In this document: positions 13,796-20,073 of the stretch, one piece after another
Numbering within the stretch: the stretch's first letter is position 1
Layout: the number at the start of each line of letters is the position of its first letter
Origin: Deltaproteobacteria bacterium UBA6930
GTDB taxonomy: Bacteria > Myxococcota_A > UBA9160 > UBA6930
NCBI GenBank assembly: GCA_002450755.1
Contig: DKAI01000044.1
Location: 1-20,073 of the forward strand
Direction: 5' to 3'
DNA length: 20,073 bases
Translations under genes and position numbers: made by a program
The notes under the pieces: model-generated
What the model saw: the letters and a program-made list of their open reading frames with translations, nothing else
Told to the model about the DNA's origin: nothing
The model's database searches: none

Positions 13796-14941
13796 ATGAT
13801 CCTATCTGAAGAGCAATTACTAATTCAAGCCACAGCTCGCGAGTTTGCTCAAGCTGAGCTAGCTCCCTTTGCCGCAGAACGCGACCGTTCGGGTGAAGTC
13901 CCCAAAGAGGTAATAAGGACCATGGGAGAACTCGGGCTACTTGCTATGTGCGTCCCCGAGGAATATGGCGGCTCCGGAACAACCACAGTTTCTTATGTAC
14001 TTGCTTTAATGGAGATAGCCAGGGGAGATGGTGGAATTTCTACCATCATGAGTGTTCAAAACTCTCCAGTCTGTGCGGCAATTTTGGAATATGGAACTGA
14101 AGAACAAAAAAAGGATTTGTTACCGACTCTTGCGACGGGAGAAAAAATTGGAGCATTCCTGCTCACCGAGCCCCAAGCAGGCTCAGACGCTTCAAACCTC
14201 CTTACAAAAGCGGACAAGAAGGGGAGCAACTATTTTTTGACTGGTACAAAACAATTTATCACCTCTGGAAGAATTGCAGATCTTGCAATGATTTTTGGTG
14301 TTACCAATTCTGATGCCGGAAAAAAAGGCATAAGCTGTTTTATGAGTTCGACGGATTCGTCGGGTTACATCATTGCCAAAGAAGAGCAAAAACTTGGACA
14401 GCGCACTTCGGATACGTGTCAAATTTTGCTGGACAATTTAGTGATAAGTGAATCTTCAATGCTTGGACAGATCGGTGAAGGCTACAAGATCGCCCTGGCC
14501 AACCTCTCTATTGGCCGAATTGGAATCGCGGCTCAAGCGGTTGGAATGGCAAACGCGGCACTCACTCATGCTGTCAACTATGCAAAGGAGCGCAAATCCT
14601 TTAACCAACCAATAATCGACCTCCAAGCTGTAGGCCATAGACTCGCAGATATGGCAACCGAAGTAGAGATGGCAAGGCAAGGCGTTTTGCATGCCGCTTC
14701 ACTACGTGATGCCGGAAAGCCCTGCCTTAGGGAGGCTTCTATGGCAAAGCTCTTCGCCTCCGAAATGGCCGAGCGGGTCTGTTCTGGCGCTATTCAAACA
14801 TTTGGAGGTTACGGTTACCTTTCAGATTACCCTGTAGAACGAATCTATCGAGACGTTCGCGTCTGCCAAATTTACGAAGGCACAAGTGACATTCAGCGTA
14901 TGTTAATCAGTCGGGACTTGGCTCGGAACGGGCTGAATTAA
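13796..14941 (+). CDS. Acyl-CoA dehydrogenase
   Basis: An FAD enzyme of 381 residues that makes the alpha,beta double bond in an acyl-CoA, passing electrons to ETF; the length equals that of short/branched-chain acyl-CoA dehydrogenases. It shows signature 1, L123-T-E-P-Q-A-G-S-D, at the flavin, and signature 2 at the C-terminus (IQTFGGYGYLSDYPVER). The catalytic base is Glu361 in QIYEGTSDIQ, the position used by short-chain and butyryl-type enzymes. The ATG is preceded by GGAG 8 bases upstream. It diverges from the kinase and CoA-transferase genes and may work with them on one acyl-CoA. It looks like an ordinary dehydrogenase of 381 residues rather than the longer ACAD10/11-type domain. Its stop overlaps that of the convergent DUF5916 gene through a shared TTAA. 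Confidence 0.95.
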   Translation: MILSEEQLLIQATAREFAQAELAPFAAERDRSGEVPKEVIRTMGELGLLAMCVPEEYGGSGTTTVSYVLALMEIARGDGGISTIMSVQNSPVCAAILEYGTEEQKKDLLPTLATGEKIGAFLLTEPQAGSDASNLLTKADKKGSNYFLTGTKQFITSGRIADLAMIFGVTNSDAGKKGISCFMSSTDSSGYIIAKEEQKLGQRTSDTCQILLDNLVISESSMLGQIGEGYKIALANLSIGRIGIAAQAVGMANAALTHAVNYAKERKSFNQPIIDLQAVGHRLADMATEVEMARQGVLHAASLRDAGKPCLREASMAKLFASEMAERVCSGAIQTFGGYGYLSDYPVERIYRDVRVCQIYEGTSDIQRMLISRDLARNGLN

Positions 14942-17163
14942 AAGCGATGGGTCCAGGCAACCTTTGCTACACCGCTGGTACGACTGCCACGGAGACCATC
15001 TCCATCCGCATCAAAATCTTGACCAAAGATTAAATACAGATCATTTCCTGGTTGCATAATCCAGTGCAAGCGAATTTGGAACCCCAAACTCTTTTGTACG
15101 TTGTCGTACTGAGTCAGACTCTCGATGGAAAGATCTGGATTAATCCCACTAATCGTCCGAGCTCTGACTAAACGTTTAGTGAAATCTCCCTCCGGCAGAG
15201 CGACATCATACTCCTCGTAAAAAACATTAATGGTCAAATGCTTCGAGGGCCGGGCGTTCCACCACCCTCGCCAAAGCACCATATCACCGTTCCAAAAGTC
15301 TCCCCAAGCAAGCTCGATTCTCATATCAACAGGTCGAGAATTTGCGGTTTCCAAAGAAACTTTCCATCCGTACCAACTTTTTCTCTGAGGATTCATGGTT
15401 ACGCCGGTAGCGATGTCGAAAGCAGCTTCGAGCTCTTCTGTTCTATAAACGACATCAAATTCAAACGAATCGCCCGCTTGGTTAGCTAAATCAATTGCTT
15501 GCCACCAAAATCGACTGGACTGAATCTCACTATCGTCACCTGTGACGACCATCGCATTGAGCTTGCTGTCTACCGTGCGAAGCCAGCTCTGCGGTCTCCA
15601 GCGCCTTCTCACAACCGCGTCATAGCGACGAATACCCACTCTGTTAATAAACCCTAATCCCGGGAAAAAATTTTCTTCTAGTTCGTAAACGCCAATATGA
15701 CCGTTCCATTTATCATTCGGGAAAGCAATCTTTGCCCCCCAGCCGAGCGAATCACCAGACATACCCGAAGTCGAAGAGCGTTGAAACCAGAAATCGCCTG
15801 TCATGGTATTGCCATCGAAAAGTTGACTGTTTCTATAATTAAAATCGATCCCATAGAGCGTGTTGTCTCGGTTTTGCGAGGGATCACCTCTCGTAGCAAC
15901 CAAGCCAATCGACGACTCACCTAAAATGTTGTAACTGAGACGGGCTATCCCTAGGTTTTTCCTTTCGATATTTCCGATTGAATCTGTATGGGAACCGAGA
16001 ATTCCGAGATTGAGTGGGCCTGCTCTCCCCGAAACCTTCAGTCCAGCCCTTATAGGGACTACGGGAGGTTGAACAAGTCCGAGATTTTCTAGGCGCAGTC
16101 CTATATTCCGTGAGAAATACGGCCGACCATTTTGAGCAACGCCTCCAAACCCATCAAAGATTCCAGCGTCTTGCAGGAAGAAATCTCGTGTCTCAGGAAA
16201 AAACTTATCAAAACGAGTGATATTGATCTGTCGATCATCAGCGAAATTCTCTGCAAAGTCAGTATTGAAAGTAGCCACACCTGTGATCGAAGGCGTTAGC
16301 TTGTAGAAAACATCGAGTGAAGGATCTATTCCTGTAAAGTCTCGAGAGGTCTTATGCTCGTGCTGACGCCTCACCGTACCAGAAGTAACAACATCTAAGC
16401 CGAGACCCTGCTCAAGCCCCTCTAAGCCAGTCAAGACGCCCGCATTCGCAACGTCCATAAAACTTCGATTTTGATAAAAATTCGTCCAACGAGATCGCTC
16501 GTTTAATCGACGAATTACGCGAAGAACATTAAAACCCCAAGTACTTTTTTCTGGATCAAAATTGAGTGTCTGAAACGGGATACGAACTTCAACAGCCCAG
16601 CCTTTGGAATCAATACGTGCCTTGGCGTCCCAGATCCCGTCCCACTCCCTTCGGAACTGGCGATTCGCTTCTGAAAGGCCATCCATTCTCGCACCGGTTG
16701 GCGTCAATTGAAACATGTACCCGTTACGACGATCGTGAAAGGTATCGAAGAGAAGCGTCACCCTATCGTCCGTTTCAAACTGGGAATCTCTCGTCAATTT
16801 AGTCGCGATAATTTTGCTGGGATCGTCATCGAAGCAGCGGATATACGCGTATAGATACTTCCCGTCGTGAGCGAGACGAATTTCCGTCTGAAAAGTAGGT
16901 GGGACCGCCTCACGCGGCTCGAACTGGGTCAAGCCGCCAATAGGTGGGACTTGTTGCCAGACTGGATCTTCTAGATCCCCATCGATTCGAGGCGCTTCGT
17001 AAATGCGTACAACTTCTGCGCGAGCTTCTTGGCCGTTTCCTAAGAGAGCAGCCTCAGAACTGCCTGAAATAAAATTTGACACGGTCAGCGCGCAGATCAG
17101 TAGCATCCAGCCCGTTGGTCTTGCTAGAAGTTTATTCCGTGTATGGCAGCCAAACTGATCCAT
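14938..17163 (-). CDS. DUF5916 outer-membrane barrel protein with N-terminal CBM9-like domain
   Basis: A 741-residue exported protein. It begins with a basic n-region and a hydrophobic stretch (WMLLICALTVSNFISG, about residues 19-34) ending near SSEA, a Sec signal peptide. Residues about 45-240 form a carbohydrate-binding-module-9-like sandwich (RIDGDLEDPVWQQVPP, then LTQFEPREAVPPTFQTEIRL and YLYAYIRCFDDDP), the domain pairing usual for DUF5916. The rest is rich in alternating aromatic/polar strands and ends in WTHRF, a C-terminal Phe typical of outer-membrane beta-barrels. Function of the family is not established; uptake or surface binding of a ligand is an inference from domain order. The ATG at 17163 has a modest GAAGGG upstream. 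It converges with the acyl-CoA dehydrogenase gene and diverges from the luciferase-like gene. Confidence 0.88.
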   Translation of the reverse strand: MDQFGCHTRNKLLARPTGWMLLICALTVSNFISGSSEAALLGNGQEARAEVVRIYEAPRIDGDLEDPVWQQVPPIGGLTQFEPREAVPPTFQTEIRLAHDGKYLYAYIRCFDDDPSKIIATKLTRDSQFETDDRVTLLFDTFHDRRNGYMFQLTPTGARMDGLSEANRQFRREWDGIWDAKARIDSKGWAVEVRIPFQTLNFDPEKSTWGFNVLRVIRRLNERSRWTNFYQNRSFMDVANAGVLTGLEGLEQGLGLDVVTSGTVRRQHEHKTSRDFTGIDPSLDVFYKLTPSITGVATFNTDFAENFADDRQINITRFDKFFPETRDFFLQDAGIFDGFGGVAQNGRPYFSRNIGLRLENLGLVQPPVVPIRAGLKVSGRAGPLNLGILGSHTDSIGNIERKNLGIARLSYNILGESSIGLVATRGDPSQNRDNTLYGIDFNYRNSQLFDGNTMTGDFWFQRSSTSGMSGDSLGWGAKIAFPNDKWNGHIGVYELEENFFPGLGFINRVGIRRYDAVVRRRWRPQSWLRTVDSKLNAMVVTGDDSEIQSSRFWWQAIDLANQAGDSFEFDVVYRTEELEAAFDIATGVTMNPQRKSWYGWKVSLETANSRPVDMRIELAWGDFWNGDMVLWRGWWNARPSKHLTINVFYEEYDVALPEGDFTKRLVRARTISGINPDLSIESLTQYDNVQKSLGFQIRLHWIMQPGNDLYLIFGQDFDADGDGLRGSRTSGVAKVAWTHRF

Positions 17164-17237
17164 GGAGCCCTTCGCAGTTTTCGGCGATCTAGCCCTCTAT
17201 GTGTGGGTAATCATTTGCCGCTAAATAAAGAGAATTC

Positions 17238-17267
17238 TTGACGTCCAAACTAGCTTAATTCTTCTAA
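17238..17267 (+). promoter_or_regulatory. Candidate sigma-70-like promoter for the luciferase-like/Cys-His pair
   Basis: In the 174-base divergent gap 17164-17337, TTGACG (17238-17243) is a near-perfect -35. TTCTAA (17262-17267) at 18-base spacing is a poor but possible -10. Transcription would begin about 65 bases before the ATG at 17338. No other clear promoter pair is visible on either strand of the gap. Confidence 0.35.
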
Positions 17268-17276
17268 AAAGTCCCT

Positions 17277-17291
17277 TAGCGTCCCGCGCTA
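17277..17291. repeat. Short inverted repeat just downstream of candidate promoter
   Basis: TAGCG (17277-17281) and CGCTA (17287-17291) flank a 5-base centre TCCCG. It lies about ten bases after the candidate -10, where a repressor site or 5' leader hairpin could act. Arms are only five bases, so chance is a real alternative. Confidence 0.25.
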
Positions 17292-17337
17292 GGCGTGCCC
17301 ATGGCTCTTTATCGTGCTTTTTTTTATTCTAAAGGTC

Positions 17338-18300
17338 ATGAATAAACTTGGAATTGTTTTGTCGACGGTAGTGGATGCTGGAGTCTCGAGCTTTATCGAG
17401 CTCGGAAAAATGGCTGAGGATAACGGCTTCGAGGCCGTACTCGTTAACGAAGGACGGGGAGACGCTCTTGCATGCACTCAGGCCATTGCGGAAAATACCA
17501 ATCAAATCAAAATTGGTACGAACATCGCCAACATTTACTTTCGACATCCGTTTTTAGCTGCACACACCGCTCATACGATTTCAGAAATATCTGAGGGACG
17601 TCTCATTCTTGGTTTCGGTGTTAGTCATCGCCCCCTACTAGAGTCGCTAGGCATCGACATGAAAGATCCAAAGGAGGAACTTCGAAACTATGCCATTACT
17701 GTAAAGAAGGTCCTCCAGGGAGAGAAAGCAAGCAACCTATTCCCAGGAAAAGAATGCCCATACGAAGTACCTGTACTTCTCGCTTCTTTAACCGTTGCAA
17801 GTGCTTCAGTTGCAGGAGAGGTCGCGGATGGCTTAATGCCGTTTCTCCCGACCCGGGGCTATATCGAAACTTTGATGAACGCGGCAAAAGAAGCCGCTCG
17901 AAGTACCGGACGAAACCCTAACGTTCTTGACTGCGTCGTAAGCATCCCAACTTTTATTTCTGAGGACACAGAGGCAGCTCTTTCTGCAGCCCAATACAAC
18001 CTTGCATTCTTTGCTCAGCTGCCCTTTTACCGGAGGCAATGGAGAAGGTGTGGCTTCGATGAAGCAGTTGTCAATCTTCGCGAAGCCTGGAATTCTCGCA
18101 ACCGAAAGGCGGCGGCCGCGTGCGTACCTCAAGAACTAGTCGACCAAGTATGCGTGTACGGATCACAATCCGAATGCCGAGACCAACTTGAAGCGTTTCG
18201 ATCCTCGGGTGCCCGATTACCAGTCCTTGCCGTAAGCCCAGTTAACGAGAGCAGACTTGATGCCACAAAGAAGGCCATCCAACTTCTTGGAAATGAATAA
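17338..18300 (+). CDS. Luciferase-like monooxygenase family protein (flavin or F420 dependent)
   Basis: A 320-residue TIM-barrel oxidoreductase of the luciferase-like family, a typical length. It opens with LGIVLSTVVDAG (first beta strand) and shows a DNGFEAVLVNEGRGDAL segment, the IKIGTNIANIYFRHPFLAA strand-loop, ISEGRLILGFGVSHRPLLESLGI (cofactor-phosphate region) and late VYGSQSECRDQLEAF. Members use reduced FMN or F420H2 for monooxygenation or hydride transfer. The 'RHPFLAA' pattern is common in the F420-type subgroup, but this does not prove the cofactor. The ATG at 17338 is chosen over an earlier in-frame start at 17314 because AAAGG lies just upstream and the family's first strand starts there. 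It is followed after 38 bases by the short Cys/His protein, so the two are likely co-transcribed. Substrate unknown. Confidence 0.9.
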   Translation: MNKLGIVLSTVVDAGVSSFIELGKMAEDNGFEAVLVNEGRGDALACTQAIAENTNQIKIGTNIANIYFRHPFLAAHTAHTISEISEGRLILGFGVSHRPLLESLGIDMKDPKEELRNYAITVKKVLQGEKASNLFPGKECPYEVPVLLASLTVASASVAGEVADGLMPFLPTRGYIETLMNAAKEAARSTGRNPNVLDCVVSIPTFISEDTEAALSAAQYNLAFFAQLPFYRRQWRRCGFDEAVVNLREAWNSRNRKAAAACVPQELVDQVCVYGSQSECRDQLEAFRSSGARLPVLAVSPVNESRLDATKKAIQLLGNE

Positions 18301-18338
18301 CACGATTTTCAAGAGAATTTAACGAAGAGGAGAAAAGA

Positions 18339-19043
18339 ATGTCGGAAAAGCTTTTTGCCGAGAAAGAACTTCGCGAAATGGAAAAACGCACAGTAGACCG
18401 ACTCATCGAATCTATAGAGTCGGGAGACAAGGAAGGCGCAAAGAAAATCGCACAACGAATGTATAAAGAATTTGAATCGATGCATGATCTTTACCGAGAC
18501 TGGGCGGCTTCTACCTTATCGGCCGTCGGTCGCAATCACGGCGATGAGGCCCTTGAAAAAGTTCTTTACGAAGGTGTAAAGGCATGGTGGGGACCAAACG
18601 TTAAAAAAATTGGAGGGAGCGATAGCAGTACGCTCGCCAAACGGATCAAAATGTTTGTCGGTGGGCTTCATGGGCATTTACAGCCACTCAACATTGTTGA
18701 AGACGAAGAGAAGGTCGTCATCCAAATGAAACCCTGCGGCAGTGGCGGGCGCCTTGTTCTCGAAGGAAAATACGAAGGGCCGGATGCGCTCTTGCAAATT
18801 GAGGGGCCACAAACTCTTACTTACGGGCGGGACAGCCTTCCCGTTTACTGCACCCATGAACCCCCCATGGAACAAATCGACATGGATATCAACGGTAATC
18901 CGTTTGTTGTCATTGAACCCGCGGCTGAACTCGGCAAACAACATTGCTCTTTTATAATTTACAAAAACCCTGAGGACATACCGGAAAGATACTACGAACG
19001 AGTCGGGCGAAAAAAGCCCACTACATTAGAAAACAAGAACTAG
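18339..19043 (+). CDS. Unrecognised protein with helical repeat and Cys/His C-terminal domain (short paralogue)
   Basis: A 234-residue soluble protein that I cannot assign to a characterised family. It is clearly related to the protein at 2359-3279. The helical part contains H49-D-L-Y-R-D54 followed by LSAVGRNHGDE, matching one of the two repeats of the longer copy. The C-terminal domain has C133-G-S-G-G-R, C171-x-H173 and H202-C203. C133, H173 and C203 occupy the same places as C215, H255 and C285 there, at the same 40- and 30-residue spacing, and segments EGxY, TY and PVY are also kept. The second Cys of the CGSCG motif is Gly here, so a four-Cys zinc ribbon is not conserved. A three-residue metal or catalytic site is possible (inference). 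AGGAG nine bases before the ATG and the 38-base gap after the luciferase-like gene indicate an operon. Confidence 0.85.
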   Translation: MSEKLFAEKELREMEKRTVDRLIESIESGDKEGAKKIAQRMYKEFESMHDLYRDWAASTLSAVGRNHGDEALEKVLYEGVKAWWGPNVKKIGGSDSSTLAKRIKMFVGGLHGHLQPLNIVEDEEKVVIQMKPCGSGGRLVLEGKYEGPDALLQIEGPQTLTYGRDSLPVYCTHEPPMEQIDMDINGNPFVVIEPAAELGKQHCSFIIYKNPEDIPERYYERVGRKKPTTLENKN

Positions 19044-19056
19044 GCGCGATACGCCT
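19042..19056. terminator. Possible bidirectional terminator hairpin between convergent genes
   Basis: AGGCG (19042-19046) and CGCCT (19052-19056) form a GC-rich five-pair stem with a CGATA loop. It begins in the stop codon of the Cys/His gene and lies ten bases beyond the stop of the convergent DUF1329 gene. On the plus strand it is followed by CTCTGTTATTT, only partly T-rich, so termination would be weak. Its position between two convergent stops supports the role. Confidence 0.4.
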
Positions 19057-19065
19057 CTCTGTTAT

Positions 19066-20073
19066 TTATCTTCCACCGGTTAGATTAGATACGCTAAACA
19101 AACGGCGTACCTTGGAAGCCTTCATTGTTGGGCTCGTAACGTCAGAGCCCCAATTCACTGAGCTTCTATTCGTCTGCAAATTAACTCCTACGCTTGCACG
19201 CCAGAGCGCAACAGTCTCGGAGGGTTCGCCCGAAGGATCTCCTTGAGGATAATCGTAGATTGTGTAGAGAACCTTTAACAAGCGATCTTCACGATCAAAA
19301 ATCAGCACCATTCCTATCGTGGAAGTTTGCCTGTCATAGAACATGAGCTTTCGGGAGTAGGGGTGCTCTTCATAGAGCGGTCGCGATTCGATGACATAAA
19401 ACTCTCGCGCCTGCCAATGGTCAAATGGAATATCACTCATCGGCCCAAAATACTTTGCATGGCTGGTCTGCTTCGAATCTGGGACGTGCATGAGATGTTT
19501 CAATCCCAGATACTTCCACTCATAATCGAGAACACGCCCTGAAAAGCCTTCAAAATCATCCAGTGTCATCTCCGACCCTACGAAGGCGTCCGCACGCTCT
19601 TTAGCCGAAAGCCTTCGTATCCGTCTTTCCGTAGGCAAGTAGGAGTTCACTTGATCTAGGGCACGAGGATCTCTGAAGCGTTCAAAGACAAAGGCCATAC
19701 CTCGCATATCAAAGGGCTCGGTAAATTGCATCCAGTCCTTAAAATGCATACTCTTCGCATCTCGGACATCTAATTCGTAATTCTGGTGTTCTAGGGTCGC
19801 TACGTGGCTCAAATAAACCCGGTGATACTGGGTAACCAAAGTCCGCTCCACATGTCCATTTCCGAGTAAAGCAGCATCTAACTCTTTGGTTCGCCCTCCC
19901 ATACCTGGGGTCACGTAGGCCATCCTCACATCCATCGTTCGATAGCCCATGTGTTGCCAGCGATAGATGTTATTCCAAGCGATCATCAAACCCGCTTCTT
20001 CGGGAGTAGTCGCTAGTATGCGTTCGTCTGAAAAGGGACGGCCGGCAACGTAGTTCGTAATCGCACCATCAGC
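19066..20073 (-). CDS. DUF1329 (LolA-like) envelope protein, 5' end outside window
   Basis: This is the C-terminal 335 codons of a gene that continues past the window edge: the frame is open to base 20073, so the internal TTG/ATG codons near 19985 are not the true start. The content matches DUF1329: NYVAGRPFSDE, then IAWNNIYRWQ, the REFYVIESRPLYEEHPYSRKL strand pair, MLIFDREDRLLKVLYTIYDY-like hydrophobic strands and a closing VNLQTNRSS segment. Full members are about 430-460 residues with a signal peptide and a LolA-like lipid-binding fold, often near RND-type transporters and DUF1302 barrels in clusters for hydrophobic compounds. The signal peptide is not visible here. Possible role: periplasmic or outer-membrane handling of a lipophilic substrate (inference). 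It converges with the Cys/His gene, 22 bases apart. Confidence 0.82.
   Translation of the reverse strand, partial: ADGAITNYVAGRPFSDERILATTPEEAGLMIAWNNIYRWQHMGYRTMDVRMAYVTPGMGGRTKELDAALLGNGHVERTLVTQYHRVYLSHVATLEHQNYELDVRDAKSMHFKDWMQFTEPFDMRGMAFVFERFRDPRALDQVNSYLPTERRIRRLSAKERADAFVGSEMTLDDFEGFSGRVLDYEWKYLGLKHLMHVPDSKQTSHAKYFGPMSDIPFDHWQAREFYVIESRPLYEEHPYSRKLMFYDRQTSTIGMVLIFDREDRLLKVLYTIYDYPQGDPSGEPSETVALWRASVGVNLQTNRSSVNWGSDVTSPTMKASKVRRLFSVSNLTGGR

Overview
The window looks like chromosomal DNA of a Gram-negative bacterium. It carries two proteins of the envelope type: a DUF5916 outer-membrane barrel protein and a DUF1329 protein. Base composition is roughly balanced by eye, genes are tightly packed, and TTG and GTG starts are frequent. 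The gene set (luciferase-like monooxygenases, Rieske oxygenase, CaiB/BaiF, acyl-CoA dehydrogenase, ACAD11-type kinase, DUF1329) is common in environmental proteobacteria and deep-branching uncultured relatives. The sequence alone does not fix the phylum. No tRNA, rRNA, CRISPR array, insertion sequence or phage gene was seen.

Layout. (1) Positions 1-6511 form a plus-strand run with short gaps: the 3' end of a luciferase-like monooxygenase, a cytochrome P450, an exonuclease III family protein, an unrecognised Cys/His protein, a short cobalamin-independent methionine-synthase-like (MetE-like) zinc protein, a bicupin dioxygenase and a DapA-family lyase. After a 197-base AT-rich gap comes an FAD aromatic-ring monooxygenase (6709-8013). 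(2) Positions 8032-10498 on the minus strand hold a two-subunit Rieske aromatic oxygenase (alpha then beta) followed by a nitroreductase. (3) Divergent from these is a haem-oxygenase-like diiron protein (10569-11285). (4) Minus-strand genes for an ACAD11-type kinase and a CaiB/BaiF CoA-transferase (13639-11282) diverge from a plus-strand acyl-CoA dehydrogenase (13796-14941). (5) A minus-strand DUF5916 outer-membrane protein (17163-14938) diverges from a luciferase-like monooxygenase plus a second, shorter copy of the unrecognised Cys/His protein (17338-19043). A 5'-truncated DUF1329 gene closes the window.

Taken together this reads as an accessory catabolic island for an aromatic or heteroaromatic, possibly methoxylated, compound. 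The inferred roles are: oxygenases (P450, Rieske, FAD monooxygenase, diiron) activate the ring, the bicupin enzyme cleaves it, the DapA-like lyase splits the product, and the CoA-transferase, kinase and acyl-CoA dehydrogenase take fragments towards central metabolism. The envelope proteins may help a hydrophobic compound across the outer membrane. No substrate can be named from sequence. No ferredoxin, ferredoxin reductase or transcription regulator is encoded here, so electron supply and control must lie elsewhere.

The most novel item is the paralogous pair at 2359-3279 and 18339-19043. They share a C-terminal domain with a Cys...His...Cys triad at identical spacing (40 and 30 residues), preceded by a helical repeat that is doubled in the longer copy. 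Each lies in a gene group containing a luciferase-like monooxygenase.
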